From the NCBI RefSeq assembly GCF_030272615.1, contig NC_081411.1:181868977-181932976 (forward strand): a stretch of 64,000 bases of DNA. Reading direction: 5' to 3'. Under the pieces are notes generated by a model, which was given only the letters and a program-made list of their open reading frames with translations, was not told the origin of the DNA and made no database searches. Position numbers and translations under genes: made by a program. Of this stretch, positions 1 through 11,202 are shown piece after piece; the stretch's first letter is position 1, and every line of letters begins with the position of its first letter. Source of the DNA: Cryptomeria japonica. Lineage: Eukaryota; Streptophyta; Pinopsida; Cupressales; Cupressaceae.

Positions 1-66
1 TGTTTTCTAATTCTAAGAAAATTACCTCCAACACCGAACCTCTGCATTTTTAATTTATCTTTTTCA
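1..66. other. Flank left of the solo LTR
   Basis: Short AT-rich stretch before the left TSD of the solo LTR. It should be continuous with sequence right of position 862 once the LTR is removed. No coding signal is seen. Confidence 0.4.
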
Positions 67-71
67 TGAAG

Positions 72-857
72 TATTTATGCTGAAAGTGGAAACAACAACA
101 TTGAAAGACTAAATAGATTCAACCACAAAACCCTAGCCTAACAACAACAAAGATCCGCCATAACATATGAAGATTACCTAAGACAATGTAAATCAAATGA
201 AATCACAAATATTATACCACCACATGTCCAATAGGGTTTGGATCTCGATTCTTCCTATCTCCATTGATCTTTCTTGATTATTTGCTCTCAGATTTTATGT
301 GTGCACAAGAGCTCAACAAAGAACGAAAATGTGGTTGCAAGTAGGCTTGATTGCATATGAAAGTTTGAAAGCGTAGAGTATTCTCCAAGATTGATTAGGG
401 TTAATAATGAAGGAAGCATCTCCTTATATAGAAGACACTATAAGAAATGGAGGGATAAGATTGAGAGGTGTAAAAGATAAACGGTCAACTAAGATTAGAG
501 GGTAGGTAGAGGAAATAAGAAAATAATTAGAGGGTAGGTAGTGTAGGAATTAAGAGATGAATGACATGTGTCATGGGTAGAAAAGGCTAATGAATTAATT
601 AAATAAATAAAGATTTATTTAATTAATAGAGGAAGTGGGATCAATTAAATAAATAAGATATTTGTTTAATTTAGTAGGAAATGAATAATTTAAATAAATA
701 AATGTATTTATTTAAATGAGAAATAAGGCTAGAAGAGGATAAATGAATTAATTAAATAAATAAAGATTCATTTAATTAATAGAAGAATTAGGCTTAAAAT
801 AATTAAATAAATAAAGAATATCTATTTAAGTAGTCTGGACAATTTTAGGTGTCTACA
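72..857 (-). mobile_element. Solo LTR of the Tat-type Ty3/gypsy family
   Basis: On the minus strand this 786-bp segment starts TGTAGACACC and is similar along its whole length to the two LTRs of the element at 30705-46837. It shares the blocks of TTAATTAAATAAA-type palindromes, the AGGAGATGC segment and the leader with ATCAATGGAGATAGGAAGAAT. It is flanked by the direct repeat TGAAG (67-71 and 858-862) and no internal region adjoins it. It is therefore a solo LTR, left by LTR-LTR recombination, and not the end of the gypsy pol fragments to its right. A TATATAAGG box is present near 421-430 (minus). Its divergence from the full-length copy is clearly larger than that between the two LTRs of that copy. 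Confidence 0.9.
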
Positions 858-862
858 TGAAG

Positions 863-1629
863 ATACAAATCTTTTTTTGTACAAAAATGATATAAATGAC
901 TAAAAATCTGGCTTCATGATTACTACAACTCATTCACTCATGTTGAGTGATGGTGAAGATGACACTTTTGACACCCGCTTTTATTACTTAACACTTCACG
1001 CAATCTCTTATCAGGAAAATGGTTTTCACCTCATGAAAAATCTTTTCAAATAAATCACCGAGATTCCTAGAATATTCCTTGCATGCCAGTCATTTCCCTT
1101 TCTCGTCCTCCACTTTTACAAAGCTCCCATTTTAAATGTAGAATCATTGAACGATTGAACCAATGAACTCTCAAACCAAGAAAGGTTCAGTGGTTCAAGT
1201 TCATTCCCCACTCGAGATTTCTGCACATGTTAGACTTGGTGCAAACAAGACATAATATAAAGACTTAATGAACCAATGAATCGATGAACTATTGAACTAG
1301 ATCAAAGATTCAAACAAAAGGTTCAAATACATGACTATTTTATACATAGAGACACATTGACTGAGGCAAATTGACTATGATAAAGTTGACACACACATTA
1401 TTTCGGCATGAATATTCCAATGTAGGGTAAAACCAATAAATGTAAAAAATGGGGGTAACAATTGGCTCTGACTGGGGACAAGGGAACTTAGAATCTTTGG
1501 TTACACATTAGATTTCAAACATGGAAAGAAGGACCAAGAAAAACAAAAATCAAATGACTAAAATACCAGAACAAAGAAACTAAACTAAGACTATGTATAG
1601 AAACAGGGTACTCATGCTTTACAATTGAT
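863..1629 (-). other. Presumed 3' untranslated tail of gypsy-B
   Basis: About 770 bp between the integrase remnant and the solo LTR. I see no ORF, no clear polypurine tract and no convincing LTR. A minus-strand segment beginning TGTTACCCCC near 1455 could be an LTR start but has no partner in the window. Confidence 0.35.
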
Positions 1630-2515
1630 AAAGTTTCAGATCCTACTCATTATAGGATAGAGGCAAGATCGTTCTATCAAGATACTCTAACTTAAAAGAG
1701 TTAGGACCCAATAATTGATGGATTCTAAATGGTCCTTTCTAGAGAGAGTCAAATTTTCCATGGGCTCCTTTAGGTTCTGTTCTCTTATCCCATAGCAAAA
1801 CTTGGTCTCCCTGCATAAATTTCCTAGGTCTGGTCTTTCGATCAAATATTTTCTTAACTTAAGCCTGATGATTTATAATATGATGAACCAACTCGTTCCT
1901 TTTCTCCTCTATCTTGGTCAGGTACATTATTATTTTTTCTAAATAATTATAACTAAGTGCCCATTCCATATACCAATTCCAAAGGCACCATTTCTATTGC
2001 CCACTTGGGTGAAGTTCGGTTTCCCACAATGCTTCATACAATTCTTTATGCCAATCTTTGGGGTTTTCACTCACCAGCTTTCTCATAATAGCTATCAGGT
2101 TTTTATTGTTGGACTCTACTTGTCCATTCCCTTGTGGGTAATAATCCGATGAATGAGAAAGTAAGATACTATGATCATAGCAAAACATAGCCAATTCAGT
2201 TGAGGAAAAATTGGGAGCGTTATCAGTCACAATCTTATGAGGAACATCGAAGCGTACCAACATGTTTTCCTTCAGAAAATTACACACAACTAGGATGGCC
2301 TCTACCCACTTGGTAAAATAGTCAGTACTAGTCAAGATATGAGTATTCCTTGCACTTGAAGCAGGTGAAAGGGGACCAATGAAGTCTAAATACCATTTCT
2401 TAAAGGGGTCCTCTATAACAATAGGTCTCAGTGGAAGTGCTGCTAACTGTGGCCTTCCAAAAAACAATTTACACTTCTCACAATTGGCTACCCACTTGTA
2501 TGCATATTTGAACAT
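1630..2515 (-). pseudogene. gypsy-B integrase
   Basis: Integrase inserts the cDNA into the host genome. The 1994-2515 reading keeps the three catalytic blocks: D in YLDFIGP, D in TDNAPNF and E in GQVESNNK. The Zn-finger end is reduced to CEKCKLFF. Downstream (1993-1630) the C-terminal domain is still recognisable in shifted frames, for example a segment resembling WDKRTEPKGAHGKF with stops. The reading belongs to a Ty3/gypsy integrase and is not collinear with the integrase at 40132-41211, so it is a different lineage. It is inactive because of stops and frameshifts. Confidence 0.85.
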
Positions 2516-2681
2516 TCTAGGTCAGTAATAACAGTTCCTAAGAATTTTGAAACCTGTGATGGTAGATGAGAAGTGACCCCCACATGCCTCATGATGAAAA
2601 GCCTTTAAAAGGATTTCTTACTGATCACTATCTACACACCTTAAAAATGTTCCATCTAAGCCTTTTTTGTACAAAACATCA

Positions 2682-3240
2682 TCAAAAATCACATACTTTG
2701 CTGCCTTCAACCTCAAATTTTGTCTCCTCCCTATGGGACAAGTGTTCTAGACATTCTCCATATGTCAAATAATGAGCCACGTCAACAAACCACGAGTCTT
2801 GAAGACCAACAAATAAGACTGTGGGAAGTTCTTCTTCCTTGTTCTCCTTATTTTCAGCAATCAAATGACACAAGACTTGTCCTCGGACAAGCTTTGTTGG
2901 CTTGATATCCAAATCAAACTCTTGTATTTTTGAGACCCAAATAGATTGATTATTTAAACTAACCTCTTGTTGAGTTATAATACTCTTCACGACAGAATGA
3001 GGCACAAACATAGTAGAATGAGAATACGGGATATAATACCTGAAGTGCTTGAAAACTTTAACTATCACAAATGTCTGCTTCTCGATCAAGGAGTATTTGA
3101 GTTCATGCTTCTTAAATGGTATTCTCATAAAGGCTATAGGAACTTTATCATTTTGTTTATTCTTTTGCAAAATTATACCAGACATAGTATGTTCACAGGC
3201 ATAACAGTAAATGATGAACTCTTTTTAAAATTTGTCCATT
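2682..3240 (-). pseudogene. gypsy-B RNase H (gRH) and connection to integrase
   Basis: The minus-strand reading continues RT with a Ty3/gypsy RNase H-like domain: a SGIILQKN segment, then a HELKYSLIEKQ segment, then FKHFRYYIP and the KIQEFDLDIKP block typical of the end of this domain. A linker rich in Glu and Lys and the pre-integrase region follow to 2682. A frameshift near 3190-3240 separates it from the RT reading. Catalytic residues are poorly kept, as expected for an old copy. Confidence 0.75.
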
Positions 3241-3973
3241 AACCAAGGTAGGTGCCTGAGCAATAGCCTCATTCACCTTTTCTAGGGATTTCTTTGCTTC
3301 TTTGTTCCACTTGAACACCTTTTTTTCACCCATCATTCCCATAATATGTTTAGTGATCTCTGCAAAATCCAGTACAAATCTCCTGAGAAAATTAACCTTC
3401 CCAAAGAGGGATTTAATGCCATTTCTATTGGATGGAAGGGTCAACTACTAGATGGATCTAACTCTATCTCGATCAATTTTGATACCCTCCTTCGAGACAA
3501 AATTCCCTAACCAATTTCCTTCTGTAACATAGAAGATAGACTTCTTCGGGTTCAAAGAGACACCATGATTTCTGCACCTCTACAGAAGAGTCTGTAAATC
3601 CCTTAAGTGGTTCTTCCTTCTCCTAGAAAAGACAGTTAGATTATCCAAATAAATAACAATTATCTTATCAACTAAGTTCCCAAAAAAAGGTTCATTGCCC
3701 CTTGGAAGGTTGCTCCAAAATTTATCAAGCCGAAGGGCATGCGGTTGTATGCGGTTTCAAAGGAATATGATGCTAAAACTGACCTTCCTTGAAATTTTTT
3801 AAATCATCATATGACCAAGCAAAAACATCTTTATAGCTCAGCAAGAGATTAATAAACCTACACTTTTCTTCAGGCGTGCAATATTTTCCCACATTAATAA
3901 TTTTTGGGTTAGCCTCATCTCCTATATTCACCCTCTCATAATCTCCTGATTCATTAGAACTAGGTACTTTTTT
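3241..3973 (-). pseudogene. gypsy-B reverse transcriptase with an internal deletion
   Basis: On the minus strand, 3973-3785 reads as the segment just before RT (YERVNIGDEANPK, then a CTPEEKCRF block and YKDVFAWSYDDL). The next recognisable block is AYNRMPFGLINFGATF. The intervening roughly 100 codons of the palm and fingers, with the FRDLN and DGFSGYNQI-type motifs, are missing, so there is an internal deletion near 3770. The catalytic box reads YLDN, not YVDD or YLDD. The thumb and connection (LNPKKSIFYVTEG; FLRRFVLDFAEITKHI) follow to 3241. This RT cannot be functional. Confidence 0.85.
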
Positions 3974-3978
3974 CTTTA

Positions 3979-4448
3979 TGTTGGTGTAATTATTTATTTA
4001 TTTTAGATATAATTACACTTTGCTTAAGTTTACTTAGGTACACAAATATCATAGTAGTTTTCATATGAGACACTTAGGGAGATGTTCTATATTGGGAGTG
4101 TGTATGTAGGAGAATTTCAACCTTTTATGGTGTGATCTTGTTATTACTTTATCATTTCCACTTATTGTGGGGTGATAATTCCACCTTTGGTGGGTGATCC
4201 ACCTCATGTAGAATAATCTACTATTTCTCCTACCTACCCTTACACCTTATTGAGCCACATGTCATCATTGTGTGCTCTCTTGTCTCTTAGCCTTACCTTT
4301 ATAAGAAGACTCATCTACATTATATGCAATGGTTGATGATCCAGTTGACCAGTATTTGCCCTTGATAGAATATAGTTTGTTCCTATCAATATTTTGTCTC
4401 TCTATTTTGTACTTTTCATTGAGCACTTGATCTTGGAAAAATCTCACA
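3979..4448 (+). repeat. 5' LTR of copia A
   Basis: Begins TGTTGGTGTAATTATT and ends ATCTCACA immediately before the PBS. About 470 bp, matching 10043-10521 with many substitutions and small indels. Confidence 0.85.
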
Positions 4449-4460
4449 TGCTATCAAAGC
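4449..4460 (+). promoter_or_regulatory. Primer binding site of copia A
   Basis: TGCTATCAAAGC directly follows the LTR. It is two changes from TGGTATCAGAGC, the initiator tRNA-Met complement seen intact in the related copia at 24562-24573. Confidence 0.8.
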
Positions 4461-6098
4461 CTATAGGGCTTCATTGATTAGTCTTTTGGAGACATTTTGT
4501 AGGCTTAAATTTTTGAATTTGGGGATCTACATTTTTTGGGGGGTGTCCTACAACAATTTGGACATCATGGTTGCATCCGAGAGGCCATTTCCATAAATTT
4601 TGAGTATAAATTCACCTATATTTGGCGAAAGTGCGATTTTGGGCATTCGAGGAAATTTTTAGCCTATTAGGCTATACGATGCACATTATTTGAAAAAAAA
4701 ATATATAATGTTTTTTTCTGCAAAATTCATTTTTCAATTTATATATTTAAATATTTCATAGTTTTTTCATTTATGTTGTAAAAGTGTTATTAAAAAAATT
4801 CAAAAGTTATTATTTATTTCCGGGAGGGTACTCCCCCCGACACTGATTCTGATTGTTATAAATATTTTGTAGTGTTTTGTTTTGGGGGCCACACCCCTTG
4901 TTTACTCTACCAGTCTCCCTCCACTACCGTGCTCTGTTCTCCCCATCGACACTTGCCTATTCTCTCAGGCCGCCACTGTACCATCGTCGCTAGCCACCCA
5001 CCTTTTGGTCCTGACCGCCCACTATGAGCTCCTACTGCATTTCCTAGTTGACACCACCTTTTTCTCCTAGCTACCCATGCCACTTCCAACTGCCAGAACT
5101 CCTCCCCGACCCGCTGCTTCCGGTTCCTAGTTCTCCGACCGCTGTCTGCATCTTCCTATCTCTACACCGAGTGGTCTTGTGCCATGTGGTGCAATATCAT
5201 TCCACCACATAGATCTGGAATGTGTTGAGTCAACAGCTAATTGGCCAACCGTACTGCCACCTAACCTTCCAACAACTAACCATGTAATATATCTATACTT
5301 CCACATCAGTCGTACAACCCAATCAGAGATTGCCATGTCATTGATTCGTATTGTATAGATTCTATGCAGGCAGGTTGGCAAAGTTTTTTTGATGGCTAGA
5401 CGGGCATCAAATTTAAGCCCATCATTTTCTGATGTCTGCACTATGTCAATAGTATTTAAATTTTTTTTACCCCCTCTCATTTGGCTTTTTGATTTCGCAG
5501 TCCAACTTCAGGAGGTCGTATCTTGCTCAGTTTTGCTCCTTTTTTGGTGTAATTTTTTTTTATTTGGACTAATTTTTAGTGCTCTTCATAGTGGTGGAGG
5601 AATTTTATTATTTTTATTGACAAATTTTTCATAATTTGTAGTTTTTTATGACTGTACCTATCTAATCCTCATTTTTGCAACTTCAAAGGCTTCGTTTGGG
5701 GTCATATGACCTCCTTTTCAAATGGTGTTTTTTTTTAAAGCGCATCTATTTTTTTGTCTAATTTCATAATATGTCATTATTTTACAGCGATTTTGAGTAG
5801 AAATTGTACTTTCAGTATTTGGTTATTCTTGGCATATTTGGTACTTGTATTTTGCTTGGATCTTAGTTTAGATCACTCATAGTATTTGTTGAGTTCTCTT
5901 ATAGCTTATTTGAGGTAGTTGTAAATTTGAAATCAGAAGTCCACCTTGCCTTGTTTTGCAAGTGGCCCATTGTACATGCACTAAGTATAAAGTTCCAAAT
6001 CATCATTTTTTTGGGGGGGTTTCTTGATTGAGTATTTTTTTGGGGGGGGGGGTTTCTTGTGTGATTGTGCCTCTCTCTATCTTGTGTTTTTTCATTTT
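4461..6098 (+). other. Leader of copia A, no gene
   Basis: About 1.6 kb of AT- and T-rich DNA with a GC-richer patch at 4880-5330. It matches in outline the reverse complement of 22992-24561, the leader of the sister element. Short ORFs here are not conserved between the two copies and look like chance. Confidence 0.6.
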
Positions 6099-7460
6099 GG
6101 TTCTCCTAAATTTCTACTTTTAACTCCTCATAATTATGCTTCATGGAAGATTAAGGCATGGAGTAAACTAATGGAAAAAGGACTCATTCATCATGTAAAT
6201 ATAACTATAATAGCACCACTTGATCCTAAGGCTAATCCTAATGCTCAAGTTGAATGGCTCACCAAAAACTCTATGGCACTTGGAACTCTTAGAAAGTATG
6301 TATCAGATGACCTCATTTTTCACATTAAGAAGTGTACAACAATCAAAGAGGCTTGGGATATTTATGACAAATTGTATGGTCAAGTTGATGAGATTAAGGG
6401 CTACAAGATTGATAGTGAACTCACAACATTGGATCCCAAGTATTTTGATACAGTCCAAGATTATGTCACAAAAGCAAATGAGCTAAGAGCAAAGCTAAAG
6501 GATTGTGGCATTGACAAAAAGGATGCTTAATTTGTTTACAACTTGTTGGACAAGCTTCCATTAGATAATGCAACCTTTGTATCTAGCTTTCACACCCATA
6601 GGTTAGCTCAAGGTTCCTCATACACTTTTCCCTCATTTGATGCATTCACAGAGATGTTGATTCTTGAGAAATCTAAGTTGACTAAGATGGGGATTCTCAA
6701 ATCTTCAAGTTCACAAGCATTGGTGGATAATAAAGAGAATCAAATAAATGAAGGGAAAAGCAAGAACCAAAAGCAACCTAAGCCTAAACAGGATGGAGCA
6801 CAATCCTTCTCTCCACAACAAGGTTATTCTACATCATCACCTAAGAGGAAATCATCTGAGGACAATCATTTTTGTGCATATTGCAAGAAGTTAGGAAATG
6901 ATGAACATCGTTGTTACAAGAAGGATATTGATGAGTTGAAACATCTTCTTGAGAAGAACAAAATGAGTTTGTCTTCTAGAATGTCTACATTGGCTTCTTC
7001 TTCCAAAAAAAAGGATAAAGGAAAGGAACACGCTTTTGGGATAGATAAAGGAAAGGGACAATCTCTTTGTGCTACTACAAGTCATGATTCAGGGGCTTCT
7101 CATCATATGGCATCTTCCCAGTCTATGTTCTCTTCCTTTGAACATTGTACCATGCCACAGATTTTGATGGGAAATCATACATGCATGGATGTGTTTGGGA
7201 AAGGATCTATTACCATTGGGGATAACTCCTTCAATTATGTGTTGTGTGTAGCCCATTTGACAAACAATCTTCTTTCCATCTATCAAATCACACATGGGGC
7301 AACAACGAAAACTGTGGATTTCACATCTGATTCAGCTATCATTAGAGACTTGGAGACTAGAGCTATCATTGTGACTGGGGTGGTTGATCATGCATCTTAG
7401 TTATACTCCTTTTCACATTTTGGTCCTATTGATGAGGTTGATTCTTCCTATTTCTATGAT
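6099..7460 (+). pseudogene. copia A gag and protease
   Basis: Gag packages the element RNA and the retropepsin cleaves the polyprotein. The reading shares TPHNYASWKIK and EWLTKNSMALGTLRKYVSDD with the sister copy (UBN2-type gag). A CCHC knuckle follows (CAYCKKLGNDEHRC, whose GH histidine has become N), then a retropepsin site (DSGASHHM) and the conserved LLSIYQITH block. The start ATG present in the sister copy is GGT here. An in-frame TAA at 6528-6530 lies at the same codon as the TAG of the sister copy. A second stop is at 7398-7400, after which the frame runs to about 7460 and copia similarity ends. A short deletion removes residues just before the protease site. Confidence 0.85.
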
Positions 7461-9070
7461 TCAGATGTCGAGGAGAACTTTGGGTACTTGAACTTGGGGA
7501 TTCTCACATGCGACCTGGTGGGTTGGGGTATGGGATAGACTAGCCTAGTCTATGCTCTAGGACCCTTTCCTTGGGTCTCTAGGATTTCCTTTGCTTGAGG
7601 AATCCCCTAACCTTTCCCAATCCACCCACCAATGTGTTACTTTGTTGCTCCTAAAGTCTCACCTACTCATGAGATTCAAAACCCCTTACTATGGCTAATA
7701 AGGGCAAATCTTGTTCCACAACTTCCAAGGTCTTAGAAAGGTTGTTTCCGGTCTACTTCATGGTCTATCCACCCATACATGAGCCCCCAAGAGGTTTCAA
7801 GATTCTAACCCCTGACCGCTTTCACCATTTTGTGTTTTTCCTACAAAATAGGGCTACAAGGATTAGGACCAATTAGGTCTTCTAACCGGTCTTCTAGGGC
7901 TCCCTCTCACAACCGATGCACAAACAACCCAATCTTCCAAAAAGGACTGCCATTCATTTGGCAAAGACTCAAAGACTTCCTAGTTTTTAGGCTCCCTAGT
8001 GTCCATACTCTGTCCTTGGTGGATTTTAAGGTTTTTAAGGGTTTAGTGAGGGTTTTTACGGTCTGTCTGGGTCATAGGGAATGTTTTGTGTCTTAGCCTC
8101 CTTGTGTAAATTGGTGGAGACTTCTCCTTCATGCCAGTGGTTCTTCACACACTCCTTTGCACCTCCTCCAAATTTTGCACTTTCCACTATACAACCTTGC
8201 TCTCCAAGACCTCTGCACCAACAACCATTCCTAATCGGGCACTATCCAGTCTCGCCTAGGAATGGGCATTTGCTTGGCCTCCTTGCATTTCCAAGGGCCC
8301 TGCTTGCTTGGGACTATGGTAAAAGGTCTCCACATCCATTCCCCATGGTTTCATGGTGATTCCACAATGGGGAATGGAGTCAAGACTTCATTTACTTAAA
8401 CCGGTTCAACATTAGACAGTAAAACTACAATTCACAAACTATTTAAAAACACACTCTACCGGTAAACAAAATGATAACTTAATTAATCACAATGAAACTA
8501 TATGCATTCAAGAAGACTTTCCACATAGGTTTGATCACAAATCAATCCATTTGCTTGCTCGGTAACTTCATTCAAATAGACTGGTAACTCATAAACAGTC
8601 ACAGTCAGTACAGTTTGCTTGTTTCATACAATCTCTGACAACCAACCCTTTAACTTAGGGTTTAAAACATATTATACTACCCATACCTCGGTTAGTGTGC
8701 CACATTTAGGGTTGTCCATGCCAACCTAACAATTTTGACAACATGGTGGAAAAGTTGCTTGACAACTTTTAAAAGTTGTCATGCAACTTTTGCAACTTTT
8801 GAGCAACTTTCCCAATTTTTCTCTTCATAACTCCTAGACTCACAATGGGCCAACCTAAGGATGCCACCATGTCATGAAGGACCCCTAAACACCTCCAGGA
8901 CACACACAACCTCCATTTTCAAAACCATCATAATTTTGACTTATGACCCCTAAGATCACCTCTAGGACTCTACCTAGGACCTATGAGCACTTGGCTCATT
9001 ATTTTATATACAAAGGCTTCATAAGAACCATATTACCAACAAAAAAAAGAAAGAGAAGGAGTCTAGAAGG
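7461..9070. other. Unassigned segment replacing copia A pol
   Basis: About 1.6 kb between gag-protease and the ORF at 9071, with no convincing coding capacity and no clear terminal repeats. It contains CT-rich blocks (7500-8300) and a cluster of AACTTTT/AAAAGTT palindromes (8750-8820). It may be a further insertion or a filler segment picked up when pol was lost. Confidence 0.4.
8750..8791. repeat. 42-bp spacerless palindrome
   Basis: The left half 8750-8770 and right half 8771-8791 are reverse complements with one mismatch. Both start AAAAGTTG and end CAACTTTT. Further GCAACTTTT copies follow to about 8815. It could form a cruciform or hairpin. No function can be assigned. Confidence 0.85.
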
Positions 9071-9796
9071 GTGCTCTTGCACCACAACCCCATTCTTGAG
9101 CCTTGCATTTCATCTCCTCCTATTGATATCACATCACCTATTGCACCTGGTCATAGAACTAGTGTGATAGTTTTGCCTTCTTGTGATTTAGTGCAGCAAG
9201 ATATTCCTTTTCTTCCAGCTTCATTTGATTGGGATGACTACTTAACAGACATTACAGGTTTGTTTATGGAGTCCTACATTGCAGATTTGGGAGACATCAT
9301 TGATGATATTCATCTTCTCTTTGATGAAGATTATCCTTCTTCGATTGTTGTGAGGGAACACTTTGACCAACTTGTGCATTCACTACATGATCATTCTCTC
9401 AAGGTTGACATGATTGTAGATACTTTTGTATGATAGTTTGAGGAGGTATCTTTATCCTTAGAGGAGACATGTGAGTCTTTGGATATTTTTCTACATTCAT
9501 CTCCACTAGATCTTAGAGTTCCTTTTTTAGTAGTGTGGAGTAGTTCACCACCTTTGGAGGGGGTAACTTTCAGTATCAACATGGGGACACTTGAGCAGTT
9601 TTCAGAGACTTCCTACATCATGATTGTTTTTCCTACATATTCCCTTAATGATTGGAGAGACTTCATGGATACACCTTTGGTTTTGTTTCTTCCTAAGTGG
9701 AGGAATATTGTTCGATGTTCATGGAGGAGTTTCTTCATTCAACTTCGAGCTTCTACCATTTATGTAGACTCTACATTGAGGGGGGGGAGTACCTAG
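9071..9796 (+). pseudogene. Unknown ORF inside copia A
   Basis: A single frame stays open for about 240 codons, broken only by adjacent TGA and TAG at 9431-9436. The product is acidic and hydrophobic, with blocks such as DIPFLPASFDWDDYLTDI and IDDIHLLFDEDYPSS. I do not recognise it. It has no integrase, RT or RNase H motif and no counterpart in the sister copia. It occupies the place of pol immediately upstream of the 3' tail, so this could be a captured sequence or the ORF of a non-autonomous derivative. Frame maintenance across 726 bp makes chance unlikely but does not prove function. Confidence 0.45.
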
Positions 9797-10042
9797 TCTC
9801 TCTTCCGGGGGGGACTTTTTCCTCACATGGGGTTTTGTCCTTCACATACTTCTTTGAGAGTTCTTTGTATATATTTTTTATCTCTTTTGGGGGAGTGTTT
9901 TTTCCCATTGGGTTTTTCTCTCTTTCCCTGCTTTATGAGAAATTGCATTTGCATTTGTACATGAGTACCTAGCATGGTCTAGTAGCTAAGATCAATCTCG
10001 CATTTCTTAGTTGCATTCCCCTAAGTTGTACTTAAGGAGGGG
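9797..10042 (+). other. 3' tail and polypurine tract of copia A
   Basis: Matches the reverse complement of the 3' tail of the sister copia near 18850-19140, including GGGGG-rich blocks. It ends in the polypurine tract AAGGAGGGG (10034-10042), which primes plus-strand DNA synthesis and abuts the LTR start TGTTGG. Confidence 0.75.
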
Positions 10043-10521
10043 TGTTGGTATAATTATTTATTCATTTTGGATAAATTACACTTTACTTAAGTCTACTTAG
10101 GTACATGCATATCATAGTAGTTTGCATATGACACACTTAGGGAGATGTGCTACATTGGGAGTGTGTATGTAGGAGAATTTCCACCTTTTGTGGTGTGATC
10201 TTTCTATTACTTTATAATTTCCACTTATTGTGGAGTGATAATTCCACCTTTGATGGGTGATCCACCTCATGTGGAATATTCTACTATTTCTGCTACCTAC
10301 CCCTACCTATCCTTGCATCTCATTGAGCCACATGTCATCATTGTGTTCGCTCTTGTCTCTTAGCCTTGCCTTTATAAGAAGGCTCATCTACATTGTATGT
10401 AATGGTCGATGATCTAGTTGATCAATATTTTCTCTTGATAGAATATAGTTTATTCCTATCAATATTTTGTCTCTCTATTTTGTACTTTTCATTGAGCTCT
10501 TGATCTTGGCAAAATATCATA
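10043..10521 (+). repeat. 3' LTR of copia A
   Basis: Starts TGTTGGTATAATTATT right after the polypurine tract and aligns with 3979-4448. Its last bases read ATCATA where the sister family has CCTACA, so the exact end is inferred. Confidence 0.8.
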
Positions 10522-11202
10522 GTTTCCTATATACCTATCATGTCTATCAAGCAAATTTTCAAGAGACACTAACCCCTTAGGAATTTTTTTTCCTTTTAGC
10601 TGAATTATATTTTCATCTAAATTATCTCCTAGATCATGACATAATTCCCTACACTCAGAGCCAGAACCTTCAAAGAAAGTTGTCATGAACATACCTGTGC
10701 TCTCCAGAAAATTATCAATTTGTTTATCACTCTCAAACACCTACCAATATTAAGAATTATCAAGAACATTAGGATGATAAATTATCTCAATTCTATATAT
10801 TTCCTCCTTAAAATCGGGATGTGGGAGCATAAGAGAAGTTGATACAACAAGCAAATCAACTCGAGTATTCTAATCTCTAGGAATTGCTTCAATTGAAAAT
10901 GCATCAAAGCTTTCAATTTAATCCCATACCCTATTTCTATAATGTTTTAACCTTTCATTCTTCATAGTAAAGATACTTCTCACCTGCTTAACAATCAACT
11001 CAACATCCCCTTTAGCTCGAAGGATCTTTATTCCTTTCTTTTTAGCCTCCTCTAACAACAATAATAAAGCTTCATACTCTATTGAATTATTAGTGTTCTT
11101 GAATTCCAATTTAAAAGAAAAAGAAAATCTCTCATCATTAGGAGAGATAAAAACAACTCCTATACCCGAGCCAGTTATCGAACAACTACCATCAAATTCC
11201 AT
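10522..11202 (-). pseudogene. gypsy-B extra RNase H (archaeal-type) and linker, located between protease and RT
   Basis: On the minus strand 11202-10918 reads as an RNase H fold of the RVT_3/archaeal-like type. The first acidic site is in EFDGSCSITGSGIG, then come IEYEAL with its Glu, AKGDVELIVKQV with Asp and a late Asp in RDxNTRVDLL after one stop. The same frame runs on through HPDFKEEIYRIEIIY and KGLVSLENLLDRHDRY to 10522 with four stops and no frameshift. The linker then continues on the far side of copia A as the sequence just before RT. The order is therefore protease, this RNase H, linker, RT, the ordinary gypsy RNase H, integrase. In Tat elements the second RNase H lies after the first one, so this position is unusual. 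Confidence 0.75.

Larger units (their letters stand above)
3979..10521 (+). mobile_element. Ty1/copia element A, rearranged and mostly without pol
   Basis: Two related direct LTRs (3979-4448 and 10043-10521) enclose a tRNA-Met-like PBS, a leader, gag plus protease (6099-7460) and a 3' tail with polypurine tract. It belongs to the same family as the minus-strand copia at 18394-25022. Integrase, RT and RNase H are absent. In their place lie noncoding DNA (7461-9070) and an ORF of unknown origin (9071-9796). It inserted into gypsy-B between the linker and RT, because the two gypsy halves flank it. I could not find a matching 5-bp TSD. The terminal CA of the 3' LTR looks mutated, so the right end is uncertain by 2-3 bp. 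The LTRs differ more than those of the other complete elements, so it is older. Confidence 0.85.

Noticed and set aside
1..3973. LTR at 72-857 as the 3' LTR of the adjacent minus-strand gypsy pol fragments
   Set aside because: It has its own TSD (TGAAG) on both sides and belongs to the LTR family of the Tat element at 30705, whose integrase differs from the fragment at 1630-2515.
3974..10526. TSD for copia A
   Set aside because: Left flank CTTTA and right flank GTTTC or TAGTT do not match. The 3' end is mutated, so no TSD is claimed.
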